51,839 nucleotides of DNA from a bacterium (GTDB lineage: Bacteria; JACRDZ01; JAQUKH01): NCBI GenBank assembly GCA_040754625.1, contig JBFMCF010000122.1, positions 1-51,839 on the forward strand, read 5' to 3'. Positions 7,428-18,300 of this stretch are shown piece by piece. Position numbers and translations under genes: made by a program. A model generated the notes under the pieces. That model made no database searches and was not told the origin of the DNA. It worked only from the letters and a program-made list of their open reading frames with translations. Positions within the stretch are counted from its first letter, which is position 1; each line of letters opens with the position of its first letter.

Positions 7428-10400
7428 ATGAGGGAAAAAGTTGTCCTTTCCAATCAAGAAGGATTTGGTTTAATTGAACTTCTTGTCGCGATGACTGTCC
7501 TGATTACACTTGTTTTAGGCCTGGAAATTTTGTATATAAATACACTGCGGATGACACAAAAAAACAAGATAAAGAATCAGGCGCAGGTACTGGCGCGAAA
7601 AACAATGGAGGAATACAAGTCCCTGGATTTTACGAAACTAAAAGCTATTGACGGGGGCGTAATTGACGGCCGTACCGACAATATACCGGGTACCGGTTTT
7701 GAACAGCAGATCACTGTGGATTTTGTTGACCAGGACTGGGCTGATGAGGACGGTGACGGCGATCAAATAGAACTTGTTAAAACCGACAACGAAACAAACA
7801 TTATGAGGCTGAGGGTGGTAATATCGGATAAAAAATCACCTAAAAGAATAGACGATATTATCCTTGAAAGCCTGGTTTCATCCGGCGGCCACACTAACCT
7901 GCCCCAGTTTAAAATTACTGCCAGTCCCGAAATTACAAATGAAGGCAATATAATTATTACAGTCCTTGCTTCAGAAGCTCTCGACCCGTCGGCTGCTTCC
8001 GGCAACCCGATAGACGTAAGCATACTTTTCCCCGACGGGACAAACAGCGGTAATATTTTTACTTCAGGGGCGTTTACGCCAACAGGGACACCAAATGAAT
8101 GGAGAGGTTTTTTTACTGTCACAGACGACGGCAATCCTATACATAACCCGGGTGATACCGTGGAAGGCAACGCAACGATAACTGTTAAAGGCAGAAATAT
8201 GCCGGGACAGGTCGTGGGATTATGGGGCATAGAGAAAAAAGGGGTCCTTATTGATACTTATGATCCTACCTATCGTAATCTGGTCCCTTCCCCGAGCAGT
8301 TCACTGGGCGACCGGAGGCCGTTAATTTCTGTTATATTTAAAGATGAGGGGAACCCGAGTTACAGCGGGCCAAATGTTCCAAAACCAAGCCTGCTTGACC
8401 CTGACTCCCTGATAATCACAATAAATGGAAACCCATTGTCAGGTGAGGAGCTTGCAAATATAAGTAAAATCACACAGGCGACAGACGGAAGCCTGAATGA
8501 ATATGAATTAAAAATAAATTACACCCCGGGCACAGACTTATTGGATGGGTCTTATGTTGTTAACTTGACGATATCCGATATCGCCGGAAATGCCGCGACA
8601 GCTTCGACAGACTTTACTATTACAGGCCCAAGTTCTCCTGATAATGTAAAACCGGTAATATATGCAAGTGCTCCGGTTAACACGGTTACAGGGCAAATAT
8701 CAACGGATCCCGCGGTGCCAGCTATTCTCACAGACTTACGCCCGACTATATCCGCTGTCCTGGAAGACCATCCTCATGTTTGCGACAGTTGCACTTGCGC
8801 TACTGAAGGCGCTTCAGGGATAGACCCTTCTTCCGTTGTGTTAAAATTGGACGGGGCCCCCGTCAGCCATACATATTCCGGCGGGCTTGTATATTTTACA
8901 CCGCCTTCCGATTTGACAATGGATTATGTTTATGAAGTAATACTGGATGCTAAAGATAACGGGTTGGATTTTACCGACAATACGGGAACAGGGGGACCTG
9001 ACGGGGATAAAGACGATACCGCGGACAATATTAATGAAACAACCTATGGCGTGGATATTAACGGCGACGGAACATTGAATGTTCTAAACGGTGTATGGGA
9101 ACATCCAAATTACGCCGACCAGGCCAAATGGTATTTTAAGATAACGACCCATCCGGTAATAACGTCGGTTTACCCCGCAAACGGCCAGAACAATATCGCT
9201 TTAAATTCCGAAATAATAGTATATTTCAATAAAGAAATGGATGTTCAGTCAATAAAGGACGGGCTTTCTGTTATAGGAAGCTCGAGCGGGGATATTACTT
9301 CCGCGCTATTGTCCCAGAGTACAAACTGGTCATCCCTGAACAAAACCATAACATTTAATGATAACCAGGCAGATATTTTTCAAAATAATGAAACTTATAC
9401 TTTTACCATTAATACCACAGCCAGGGATACCGACGGCCTTAACATGGAAATTGCGTATACCTGGATGCTTTCAACACCGGATACCCTGCCCCCTGTTTTC
9501 TGGCACAATGACCACACCCCGCCCCCGAACGGGCAGATCAGGAATACGGCAGTTACAATCCGCGCGCGCGTAAAGGATAATGTTAATCTGCCTCAAAACA
9601 AGGTTTTTCTTTATTATCAAAATAAAATAGATGACGGGTTTGGCGGGTGGACATGGAGCAGATGGTATAACGCGCAGATGACATTTTTAAGCTGGAACGA
9701 AACAAATAAAGACGCCGAATTCAGCGCGATTATTGACCCAAGTTATGTAACTATTCCCAGTATTCTGCCGGAAGGCATGATACAATACTATTTTAAGGCT
9801 GAAGATGCGGCGTCAAACATTTCTTATTTCGATATGGTAAGTGTGGATGGAAATTATACATCCTCGCCGACAAACCCTTATAGTTTTACAATCGGCCCGC
9901 CTCCTTTTATATTTTTTGACGACTATGACGGAGGGATTATGGGTAATTATACAGGGACGTGGACGCATTATAAAAACGGTTTTCTCGGGGTCGATGACTG
10001 GCAGGTCGGTCCGCCCCAGGCAAAAGGCGGCACATACCGCGGCAACCCGGATCCCGGCAGCGCCCATTCAGGGGCTAATTGTTATGGAAATGATTTAACA
10101 GGTGACGGCGATTATGAGCCCAACTCCGAAAATTATTTAGTGTCCCCTGTTATTGACTGCACGGGGCATACCAATATTTATTTGACATACTACCGCTGGT
10201 TAAACGTTGATAAACGTGGAAGGGATAAGGCGTATGTGGACATAAATAATGGCGGCGGCTGGTTCAGGCTGTTTGAAAACAGCACGGACACCGCGACCGT
10301 TGACAACAGCTGGATCAAAGAAACAATCGATATTTCCACCTGGGCGAATAATAAACCCAATGTGCAAATAAGGTTTGAACTTAAAAGCAACGGCAGCAAC

Positions 10401-10451
10401 AATTACAGCGGCTGGAATATTGATGATATAACAATCAAGGAAGGATTATAA
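7428..10451 (+). CDS. Large prepilin-like protein with Ig-like and C-terminal adhesion-type domains
   Basis: About 1007 aa. The N-terminus carries a type IV prepilin motif: a short charged leader, then G-FGLIELLVAMTVLI with the conserved Glu after the cleavage Gly, and a hydrophobic helix. The rest is a long exported region of beta-sandwich repeats. One (about residues 575-685) matches SbsA Ig-like/Big_5 (PVITSVYPANGQNNIALNSE, VYFNKEMD). The C-terminal ~180 residues resemble a MAM/jelly-roll-like domain (WNIDDITI). I chose ATG 7428, with GGAG 11 bases upstream; a GTG at 7416 overlaps that site. Likely a minor pilin or pseudopilus tip protein with a surface role. Confidence 0.8.
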   Translation: MREKVVLSNQEGFGLIELLVAMTVLITLVLGLEILYINTLRMTQKNKIKNQAQVLARKTMEEYKSLDFTKLKAIDGGVIDGRTDNIPGTGFEQQITVDFVDQDWADEDGDGDQIELVKTDNETNIMRLRVVISDKKSPKRIDDIILESLVSSGGHTNLPQFKITASPEITNEGNIIITVLASEALDPSAASGNPIDVSILFPDGTNSGNIFTSGAFTPTGTPNEWRGFFTVTDDGNPIHNPGDTVEGNATITVKGRNMPGQVVGLWGIEKKGVLIDTYDPTYRNLVPSPSSSLGDRRPLISVIFKDEGNPSYSGPNVPKPSLLDPDSLIITINGNPLSGEELANISKITQATDGSLNEYELKINYTPGTDLLDGSYVVNLTISDIAGNAATASTDFTITGPSSPDNVKPVIYASAPVNTVTGQISTDPAVPAILTDLRPTISAVLEDHPHVCDSCTCATEGASGIDPSSVVLKLDGAPVSHTYSGGLVYFTPPSDLTMDYVYEVILDAKDNGLDFTDNTGTGGPDGDKDDTADNINETTYGVDINGDGTLNVLNGVWEHPNYADQAKWYFKITTHPVITSVYPANGQNNIALNSEIIVYFNKEMDVQSIKDGLSVIGSSSGDITSALLSQSTNWSSLNKTITFNDNQADIFQNNETYTFTINTTARDTDGLNMEIAYTWMLSTPDTLPPVFWHNDHTPPPNGQIRNTAVTIRARVKDNVNLPQNKVFLYYQNKIDDGFGGWTWSRWYNAQMTFLSWNETNKDAEFSAIIDPSYVTIPSILPEGMIQYYFKAEDAASNISYFDMVSVDGNYTSSPTNPYSFTIGPPPFIFFDDYDGGIMGNYTGTWTHYKNGFLGVDDWQVGPPQAKGGTYRGNPDPGSAHSGANCYGNDLTGDGDYEPNSENYLVSPVIDCTGHTNIYLTYYRWLNVDKRGRDKAYVDINNGGGWFRLFENSTDTATVDNSWIKETIDISTWANNKPNVQIRFELKSNGSNNYSGWNIDDITIKEGL

Positions 10452-10459
10452 AAAAAGAA

Positions 10460-11374
10460 ATGCTCAATTATGCAAACAAACACCGTCAAAAAGGAATTTC
10501 TCTAATGGAATTAATGGTGGCTATAGGTATATTTTCAATTGTTATGGCCATGGCCACGGGAATATTCCAGTATTTTTTCAAGACAAAAAGGAAAATAGAT
10601 GTAAAACATACCCTCCAGAGCCAGATAAAATTAGGGCTGGACATGATGTGTAAAGATTTAAGGGAAATGACAATGCTTATTGACAATGAATTCAAGCCAT
10701 TGACGAGAAACATGCCAAGCGGCGCAAATAATGATGTCGATATTACAAACACGGGAACAGTGGATGACGATAATGACGGTGACAGTTATTGCAATGAGGA
10801 CCCCATCGGGGACATGGATAATCCCAACACGCCGGAAATCGATGAAAGCGGCGACGGCAATCCCGACGACGATGCTGACGGGACTATTGACGAAGATGAT
10901 ATAGACCTTGATTCCAACGATTCAATAATATTCAATGACTATGATGTATCCGGTCGGGCCGCCGCCGAAGGGTTGGCCCCGGGAGTCCTCTATACATCAA
11001 ATGTTATCGATGACGATAATGACGGCCAGACGAACGAAGATACGGTTATCGATGCCACAGATAACGATATGGATGGATTTGACGGCGAAGATCCCGACCA
11101 TGGCATCGGCATTGGTTATAAAGTAAGATACCGTATTTTAAACGGGAATTTAATAAGAGAAAATATAACTCTCGGTACCAGCAAGACTTTAGTTGAAAAT
11201 GTTGTGGGACTTAGCATCATATGCCGGGACGACACGGAAAAAACTGTTAATATTAATGCCAGCATTGGAAATGTCCGGAGCATAGAAGTAATAATTGCCG
11301 TATCCAGGGATAATGCGCTTGAATATCTGAGTTCTAAAGTCTATCCCCGGATATTACAGCCTGGAGGTGGATAA
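10460..11374 (+). CDS. Prepilin-type protein with Asp-rich calcium-binding-like repeats
   Basis: 304 aa. Prepilin N-terminus: positively charged leader, G-ISLMELMVAIGIF with the Glu at +5, then a hydrophobic helix to about residue 40. Residues about 95-215 are extremely acidic, with repeats such as DDDNDGD, DGNPDDDADG and DDDNDGQTNED. These resemble thrombospondin type 3/dockerin-like calcium-binding loops. The C-terminus returns to a PulJ-like pseudopilin pattern (VVGLSIICRDD, RSIEVIIAVS). It sits 8 bases after the large prepilin gene and 2 before the PilX-like gene, so the three form one operon. Confidence 0.85.
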   Translation: MLNYANKHRQKGISLMELMVAIGIFSIVMAMATGIFQYFFKTKRKIDVKHTLQSQIKLGLDMMCKDLREMTMLIDNEFKPLTRNMPSGANNDVDITNTGTVDDDNDGDSYCNEDPIGDMDNPNTPEIDESGDGNPDDDADGTIDEDDIDLDSNDSIIFNDYDVSGRAAAEGLAPGVLYTSNVIDDDNDGQTNEDTVIDATDNDMDGFDGEDPDHGIGIGYKVRYRILNGNLIRENITLGTSKTLVENVVGLSIICRDDTEKTVNINASIGNVRSIEVIIAVSRDNALEYLSSKVYPRILQPGGG

Positions 11375-11376
11375 AT

Positions 11377-12831
11377 ATGAAAAAAACAAATAAAGAAAAA
11401 GGCATCGCTTTAATTATAGTGCTGAGCATAGCCGGAATCCTTACAATATTTGGAATAGTTTTATTAAAAACAAGCAATATTCAATACCAGCAGACTGAAC
11501 AATCCAAAGGAAAAGAAAGGGCGTTGTTTTACGCGGAAGCGGGAGTAGAAGAAGCCCGGTGGTTTATCCTGGAACGCGGGACAAATTGGCTGAACAGCAA
11601 GGCCCCCAGTGTTGACGGCCAATTTCACCTGGGCTTTGACCATGCCATAGACAGCACGCAGGGAAATGTCCGTGTTGAAGTGGAAAATATCAATGACATC
11701 GCGGGCCAGGACCTTTACACAATAACCTCCGTCGGCACATATTTTATTTCCGACAATAATAATGACGGGGATTATGATGATGCAGGCGACAAAAAGATCC
11801 AGAGAAAGATTGTGGCGACTGCCGCGGCTGTCCAGCAGTCATCCATGAGCGACATATTCCTTTTCGTCGGCAATTCCAACCAGAATGTAGGTAGTTCTTA
11901 CAATGTTTTTGGGCCGATGCATGTAAACGGTGATATAAATTTTGTGGACAAGGGAGCCCTTTTTCATAATAAATTAACGGTTACAGGAAAATTCAGAAAT
12001 TCAAGCGGGAGTGTAATTACAGCCGGTGCCGCCGGGCAGGTAGTATCCCAGGGCTGGGGTGTTTTTGACGATATAAACCCCGCGGACGGGACAGTGGATA
12101 TGCCGCCGCTTGACAGCCAGGCGAGGATAAATCCGGTATCAAATGATTTTAATCAATCCCGTTATAAAGCCATCTCCGGCGGAATTCATTCCAGCGGCGA
12201 TTTAATAGTTGATTTCTTTGAAGAAGATTCTCCCGGCCTTGGAGGTTATGTTATACTCAATAACGACCCGGCCCAAAAATATTACCTTAATGAACTCAGC
12301 CAGAAAACAATTTATTCCGATACCAATGTTTATGTCCAGGGGACCCTGCAGGGACAGGTGACAGTCGCGGCCACAAGCAATGTTTATATACAGGGGAATA
12401 TTCTTTATTCCGCGTATGCCCCTCCATTAAATGAACCCCATATTATGGGGCTGATGGCCAGAAATAATGTTGTTATTCCTCAGGACATTAACTCAACTCT
12501 CGATTTTGCCAACGAACAGGGGCAGGGTACCCCGGCGTCCCCCCAGTCTGACGGGATAACAGGCGATTTAATAATTTCCGCCGCGCTTTTCGCGGGGAAC
12601 CAGGTGTATTTTAAACTGGATTTTTCTACGCCCAAGAAAGGGACCTTGATAATAAACGGGTCGATGGCAAGCAATTTATATGTATATTTTAAAATGACAA
12701 GCGGGCCGAACTACTGGGGATTTAAACAAAGGTTTTATAATTACGATAATAATTTCAGGCTTTTTGCGCCGCCAAACTATATTTCGTATTCCCCGCCTTG
12801 TATCTGGAATTGGCACGAAGAAGGAGTATAA
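11377..12831 (+). CDS. PilX/GspK-like pilus assembly protein
   Basis: 484 aa. N-terminus KEKGIALIIVLSIAGILTIFG is the PilX_N pattern (prepilin-like but without the usual Glu), followed by QTEQSKGKERALFYAEAGVEEARW, the conserved amphipathic continuation of PilX proteins. The remainder is a long beta-helix-like exported region (VNGDINF, SSGDLIVDFF, YVQGTLQGQVTVAATSNVYI) like the bactofilin/DUF7305-type repeats that often follow PilX_N. GGAGG lies before the ATG. In related systems PilX-type proteins help prime pilus or pseudopilus assembly; no assembly ATPase or platform gene is in the window. Confidence 0.83.
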   Translation: MKKTNKEKGIALIIVLSIAGILTIFGIVLLKTSNIQYQQTEQSKGKERALFYAEAGVEEARWFILERGTNWLNSKAPSVDGQFHLGFDHAIDSTQGNVRVEVENINDIAGQDLYTITSVGTYFISDNNNDGDYDDAGDKKIQRKIVATAAAVQQSSMSDIFLFVGNSNQNVGSSYNVFGPMHVNGDINFVDKGALFHNKLTVTGKFRNSSGSVITAGAAGQVVSQGWGVFDDINPADGTVDMPPLDSQARINPVSNDFNQSRYKAISGGIHSSGDLIVDFFEEDSPGLGGYVILNNDPAQKYYLNELSQKTIYSDTNVYVQGTLQGQVTVAATSNVYIQGNILYSAYAPPLNEPHIMGLMARNNVVIPQDINSTLDFANEQGQGTPASPQSDGITGDLIISAALFAGNQVYFKLDFSTPKKGTLIINGSMASNLYVYFKMTSGPNYWGFKQRFYNYDNNFRLFAPPNYISYSPPCIWNWHEEGV

Positions 12832-12832
12832 T

Positions 12833-13162
12833 ATGAAAAATCAGAACCCCGAAATATGGTATTACGCTGCCGCTGCAGTAATAATAATTATAATTATCAG
12901 TTTGTTTGATATTCAAAGTAAAAAAGAGTTAACGGAAAAAAGTTATGACAGTACCATTGAGAAAATAATAATTGAAAGCAAATCAGGGACGGAAATTAAT
13001 ACCGGTATAAAACCTGAAGGCAGGATTGTTCCGCCCGCGTCACAATACGAAATAAGCCTGCTCAGGCAAAAATTAAACCTGCCCGAAGAGGAAGCGAAAG
13101 ATACCAGGCAGGCGCATGAAGAAGTGCTGAAAAAAGACCCGCAGGCTAAATTTATTTTCTAA
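12833..13162 (+). CDS. Small single-pass membrane protein, unknown
   Basis: 109 aa. I chose ATG 12833, with AGGAG upstream and 1 base after the PilX-like stop. Residues about 9-25 form one membrane helix (YYAAAAVIIIIIISLF); the rest is charged and soluble. No family recognised. Its place at the end of the prepilin operon suggests a function in the same apparatus, but this is only positional. Confidence 0.7.
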   Translation: MKNQNPEIWYYAAAAVIIIIIISLFDIQSKKELTEKSYDSTIEKIIIESKSGTEINTGIKPEGRIVPPASQYEISLLRQKLNLPEEEAKDTRQAHEEVLKKDPQAKFIF

Positions 13163-13198
13163 AAAAGCTTAAAAACTGGAATAGTAATTGATAATATC

Positions 13199-13207
13199 TG
13201 GTATAAT
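13199..13207 (+). promoter_or_regulatory. Extended -10 promoter (TGGTATAAT)
   Basis: TGGTATAAT, a perfect extended -10, lies 34 bases before the ATG at 13241 in the short gap after the prepilin operon. No clear -35. It would start a new transcript for the HD-GYP-like gene and those after it. Confidence 0.6.
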
Positions 13208-13240
13208 AGAATTGTTTACGCATTAAAAGGGGTAAAATTT

Positions 13241-14260
13241 ATGGTACGGATGGCGGATATCCTGAAAAAACAGGCCGATAAAAAAGAAGTATACGATAAT
13301 TTGCTTAAGAAAACGGATGAAAAGACTGAAATCCAGACTCCTGTTATGGAAAACGGGAAAATTTACAGCAGGGGTGAGCTTGAAAAAATATATTATATTG
13401 TTGCCGACTTTGTTGAATATATTTATGATAAAATAAAAGAGAAAAAAAGCATTAATGGAAAAGACGAGGAGTATATTTTTTTATATATTGAGACATTTGT
13501 TGACCAATTGCTGCAGGGGAATGACGAACTCCTGGGGCTTTTTAATTTGCCGTCAAAAGAAGTTTTTATATATAACCATGTTGTAAATGTGTGTATTTTG
13601 TCTATCGATGTAGGCATTGGTTTGGGATATGATAAATCCAGGCTGACAAGGCTTGGGATACTTGCTTTATTTCACGATATCGGGATAACACAATTTTATA
13701 ATTTAATTACCCAGCCGCGCAAGCTGACGGATGATGAATATTGCGAGGTAAAAAATGGCAGTATCACTGTCCGGGAATATTTATCTAATTTAAAAGACGG
13801 CAGGGAAATAATCAATTGGGTTAATTCGGTTATAGACCAGAACCTCGCAATTTTAGAAAATATGAATAGAAAGCCCGATGAAAGTACTTACATAATAACG
13901 ATAGTTGAAATTTACGAGGCAATGACTCATATGCGGCCGTACCGGGAAAAAATACATCCGTTTGAAGCGCTCAGGGAACTTATAGAGAGAAAGGAATCCT
14001 ATGAGGAAAAAATACTCAAGGTCTTAATTGAAAGAATCGGAGGGCCGTATCCCGTTGACACCAATGTTAAAATGAATTCGGGGGAAGACGGGAGGGTGAT
14101 AAAAAGGAATTTGGGTTTTTTGCTGAGGCCTGTTGTTGAAATCACCCATGATGTAAACGGGAAAAAGCTGAATAAATCCAAAATAATCGATTTGATTAAA
14201 CAACCCACGCAATTTATTAAAAGGCATTTGAAAGAAGAAGAAATACACAAAGAAAGCTGA
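13241..14260 (+). CDS. Degenerate HD-GYP-like domain protein
   Basis: 339 aa. The middle follows the HD-GYP frame: NHVVNVCILSIDVGIGLG, then LGILALFHDIGITQF (HD intact) and later IVEIYEAMTHMRPYREKI, which matches the usual 'a.DaYdAmts.RpYr' strand. The motifs that define catalysis are missing: the GYP loop and HHE are replaced by VIDQNLAILENMNRKPDES, and the His after the HD helix is replaced (EVKNGSITVREYL). I infer loss of c-di-GMP phosphodiesterase activity, with possible retention as a binding or scaffold protein. AGGGG precedes the ATG, and an extended -10 is 34 bases upstream. Confidence 0.75.
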   Translation: MVRMADILKKQADKKEVYDNLLKKTDEKTEIQTPVMENGKIYSRGELEKIYYIVADFVEYIYDKIKEKKSINGKDEEYIFLYIETFVDQLLQGNDELLGLFNLPSKEVFIYNHVVNVCILSIDVGIGLGYDKSRLTRLGILALFHDIGITQFYNLITQPRKLTDDEYCEVKNGSITVREYLSNLKDGREIINWVNSVIDQNLAILENMNRKPDESTYIITIVEIYEAMTHMRPYREKIHPFEALRELIERKESYEEKILKVLIERIGGPYPVDTNVKMNSGEDGRVIKRNLGFLLRPVVEITHDVNGKKLNKSKIIDLIKQPTQFIKRHLKEEEIHKES

Positions 14261-14266
14261 AACGCG

Positions 14267-15277
14267 ATGCAAAGTTTAATATCTTTGCTTAATGTGAAGG
14301 AACCCGCGGGTATATTAGACTGGAAAAAAATTTTATTATCCGCCCGATATCATAAAGTCTCACCTCTTTTGTTTTATAAAATTAAAGATTTTAAGAAAAT
14401 ATCCGTACCCTGCGATATTTATCTTTACCTGGAAAAAACTTATAAAATAAATTCAATAAGGAATACATTTATCCTTGATGAGTTTGAACAAATCCGCTCA
14501 TCATTTCAAAAAGAAAATATACCTGTTATTTTATTAAAGGGCATATTCTTTTTACATACGGTTTACAATGTCCATATCGGGACAAGAAGAATGGAAGATG
14601 TGGATATTTTAATAAGGGAAGAGGATGTGGAAAGGGCCGATGGTGTTCTCAAATCTTTTGGATACATCCCACCCTGTGGAGGCGGATACAGAAAAGTCAA
14701 GATGTATTTTAAACATGAAAAAGACCGGCCTGTGCTTGCGCCCTTACACCTTCATTGGCATATTGTGAATTTATCCGGGGATTTTATTGAATTAAACTGG
14801 CCGAAAATTAATATTCCGGAAATCTGGCAATTTGCAAAACCAGCGGATAAAGAAAAAAATATTTATATTATGTCTCCGGAATATATGCTTCTGTCTTTGT
14901 GCGAACACGGCCTGAGGCATGGTTTTTGCAGGATAAATATTATATACGATATTCATTCCTATGTTACGCGATATAAGAATTCTCTGGATTGGGACAAACT
15001 TCAAAATCTATCCTGCTCCTGGAACTTGATTGTCCCGCTGTATTTAGGGCTTTTTTTAAGCAATGAGATGTTTTACACCGGCCTCCCGGAAAAATTTCTC
15101 AATGATTTAAGGCCGGAAGGAATTTCTTTATGGGAAAAATGCGTCATAAATTATATCAGGAAAAGCAGGGTCCCAAACGAGGATATTTGTATTCTTTTGT
15201 ATATGGCGGTAAATAAAAAATTTTCAGATAAGGCTAGATTTATTTTTACGGGATTATCTTTAAGGTTGAATAATTGA
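14267..15277 (+). CDS. NTP_transf_5 family nucleotidyltransferase-like protein
   Basis: 336 aa, matching the uncharacterised nucleotidyltransferase family (NTP_transf_5). The key segment is IPVILLKGIFFLHTVYNVHIGTRR then MEDVDILIREEDVERADGVL, which gives the K-G, R and D-x-D pattern. The C-terminal half is helical with LLSLCEHGLRHGF. Members are often found beside PqqD, HPrK-like and S24/S26 genes in peptide or polysaccharide clusters, and those genes do follow here. The nucleotide acceptor is unknown. It starts 6 bases after the HD-like gene, so they share a message. Confidence 0.82.
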   Translation: MQSLISLLNVKEPAGILDWKKILLSARYHKVSPLLFYKIKDFKKISVPCDIYLYLEKTYKINSIRNTFILDEFEQIRSSFQKENIPVILLKGIFFLHTVYNVHIGTRRMEDVDILIREEDVERADGVLKSFGYIPPCGGGYRKVKMYFKHEKDRPVLAPLHLHWHIVNLSGDFIELNWPKINIPEIWQFAKPADKEKNIYIMSPEYMLLSLCEHGLRHGFCRINIIYDIHSYVTRYKNSLDWDKLQNLSCSWNLIVPLYLGLFLSNEMFYTGLPEKFLNDLRPEGISLWEKCVINYIRKSRVPNEDICILLYMAVNKKFSDKARFIFTGLSLRLNN

Positions 15278-15283
15278 TATAAT
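15275..15283 (+). promoter_or_regulatory. Extended -10 promoter (TGATATAAT)
   Basis: TGATATAAT overlaps the end of the NTP_transf_5 gene, about 22 bases before the GTG at 15305. It is the third extended -10 in this window and may start the transcript of the peptidase/radical SAM operon. Confidence 0.5.
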
Positions 15284-15304
15284 ATAACATAATAAGAAAA
15301 GATT

Positions 15305-18300
15305 GTGTTCAAAATGGGAATTAATAATAAATCAATAAAAATAATTTTAAATGTTTTAATTATATTCAGGGTTATAACAATCAGCCAGGCAATCTCATCG
15401 GGGGGTGACGGGAAAATTATCTATGGGAATGTAACTGCGCCCGCTAACCAGCCAAAAACACGTGATTTTTCTGTCGGCGGCAGCTGGGGGGCGGTGAACA
15501 GTCTGCCCGCCGCGGAAACAGTTATCAATCGCGTGATTGTAAAGGTATCGCCCCAGGATGATGAGTATGTTGCGGGTGTGCTTACCTCGGCCAATACCCG
15601 GCTTACCGTTTATACGTATTCAGGAGGAAGCTGGACATTGAGCTGGTTTGACAATGCCCCTCCTTCTGCGCTTTTTGGGAATTTTGACATTGAATATGAA
15701 CAGGACTCGGGGGACTGCCTTGTGGTTTATTCAAACGGGGGGACAACTAATGAGCTTTCTTATAGAAAACGCGTGGACGGTGTCTGGGATATCTCTTCTT
15801 CAACATTAGAATCTAACAGGACCACCAATAGGGTAGAGTGGGTGGTAATGGAGGCAAGGCCCGGCATTGATGAGATTGCCCTTGCTTTTTCTGACGCCAA
15901 CGATGACCTGAATGCCTTTATCTGGGACGGTTCTGCATGGACCGCGGAGCCAGCCGTGTTATTGAGCGGGACATTAGTTAATACAAATACCAAAAAATTT
16001 GATATTGCTTATGAACAGTCGAGCGGCGATGTCCTGCTTGTATACAGTATTAACGGGACCGCGGGTGTGGGTGCCGCGACCAAGGCCGCGGGTTCAACTG
16101 TATGGAATAATACTGCTGATGACGGAGTGTTTCGTGATGTTTCCAATATTATTGACCTGGGTTCTGAACCAGGCACGGATTATATCGCCTTTGGATCTTA
16201 CGCTACCGGGACAAACGACACGCAGGTGGGAATTTGGAATGGTTCCGGCGGGATAAGCCTGTTTAATAATGCCGATACAGGCGGCGGCGCCGCGGCATAT
16301 TATGAAGCTGTGGCCTGCGGCTGGGCAGGCACGGGGGCAGGCAGGAGGGCGGTTGTTGTTTATACAGACGCGGCCGCTTTGAACTTAAGCTATTTTACAT
16401 GGTTAAAAAGCTCGGCGTCGTGGGAGCAGGCGGCAAATAACCCGGCAAGGACTCCGAATTATTTTGTTTCAGGCGTAAAGCGGCATCTAAAAGTAAATCA
16501 CGACCCGAATTTTGCAACTAACGGCCTGATGTGGTTAAGTGCGATAGATTCCAATTCCGATTTATGGGTATTGAATTATGACGGTGTAACAGGCGCCTCG
16601 AATTGGACGGTTATAGATGATGGAACAGCGGGAGATAATCCTATTGAAAACAGTCTGAGTAATGCCGCGTATCCATGCGCGGGTATTGCCTTCACTAATT
16701 TTGATCCCACATTGGTTGAGTTAATCGCTTTTCAGGCGGTATCCCGGGACAGGCAAGCGGTGATTACATGGAAAACCGCATCGGAATTGCGCACACGCGG
16801 CTTCAAAATATACCGCACTTTTTCACCGGATAATCCAAACAGCTATGAAGAAATTACACAAAAAATTATCCCTGCTTTTGGTAATCCCTTTTCAGGCAGG
16901 GAATATCAATATATTGATGAAAATCCTCCCTTGAATATTTGTTACATATTGGAAGAGGTAATGAAGGATGGGCGGGTGAAACGTCTTGCTTCCGCGCGGC
17001 TGGATGACGGGACAAACTTTCCGGAACAAACATCCCCTGAATCTCCGGAAAACAAAAAGCCTGTTCTTTCCCGGAGCAAAAAGCCGGATTTTAAAGGGAA
17101 GGCATTAACTTCCGCAAGCAAAGAAAAAGATTATGTGAAAATGAAGATGAGAAAACATAATTATGAAAGTTTTAATCCTTTAAAAATAGAAGTCGAAGAA
17201 GAAGGGATTTACCGGATTACGGCACAAGACCTGATTGATTGCGGCTGGGACATTGACAAGATTAATCCCCGGCGGGTAAGTATGTCCAGCCGGGGGAAAA
17301 CGGTTCCTATCCATATTTTTGGCGAAAAAGACAAAAAGCTTGATGAAACAGATTATATCGAGTTTTATGGAAAACCTAATTTGACACGGTATACCCCCGT
17401 TAATATTTATTGGCTTAGACTTGACCAGCCGGATGTTTTGGGGATAAAACCTTTAAATCTTAATTACAGTGAACCAGTTGCTGCGGATTATATTGAGACA
17501 GTCCGTTGTGAGGAAAATATTTCTTATTACCCGGAATTTAAAGGCGGTGAACACTGGTTTTTTGAGGAAGAATTTATTTCACCCGCGTGTTTTGATTTTA
17601 AAATTAATCTGGACCGTATTGTTTATGCCGGGGATGAGGCCGTTTTAAGAGTTAATTTTATGGGCGGGTCAGGGTGGGGATTTGGTGCGGGCTATAATCG
17701 TCAAAAGGCGGTTATTTACCTGAATGATAATTTAATAGGAGAGGCCGGATGGGTTAATGACGAGGCGTTTACTTTTAACGAGAAAATATCCGTGAATCTT
17801 TTATTGGAAGGAGAAAATAAACTAACGATTAAGTCGCCTGATGAAGGAGGCAGACTTTCTCAAATTTTTCTTTTGAACTGGTTTGAGATTATTTACCCGC
17901 GCGAACTTTACGCGAAAGAAAATAAAATTATTTTTAATGCCGGGACTGGTTCAGATGAAACTTCTTTTAAAATCAGGGGTTTTTCTTCGCCGGATATCGA
18001 AGTATTTGCACATGAAAGGGGAAAAGTATTTAGTCTTACTAATATTAAGGTTAGCGGGGAAACAGAAGATGATTATTCAGTTATTTTTAAAGGGCTCGAT
18101 TCGAAAAATACCCGTTATCTTGTTTTTGCCGACAGCGCCGTAATCGAACCTTATATATATCCGGATAGGGCGTCGAATCTTAGAGGCAGGAATAATCAGG
18201 CGGATTATCTGGTTATTTTTCCTCGTGATTTTAAGGAGGTTTTACAGCCGCTTATTGAGCACCGGAGGGCGCAGGGCCTTAATGTCAAATTAGTTGATGC

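Noticed and set aside
7763-8230. Long minus-strand reading frame in the prepilin gene
   Set aside because: It lies opposite a clear coding frame, has no ribosome site and no family-like sequence; a shadow of the real gene.
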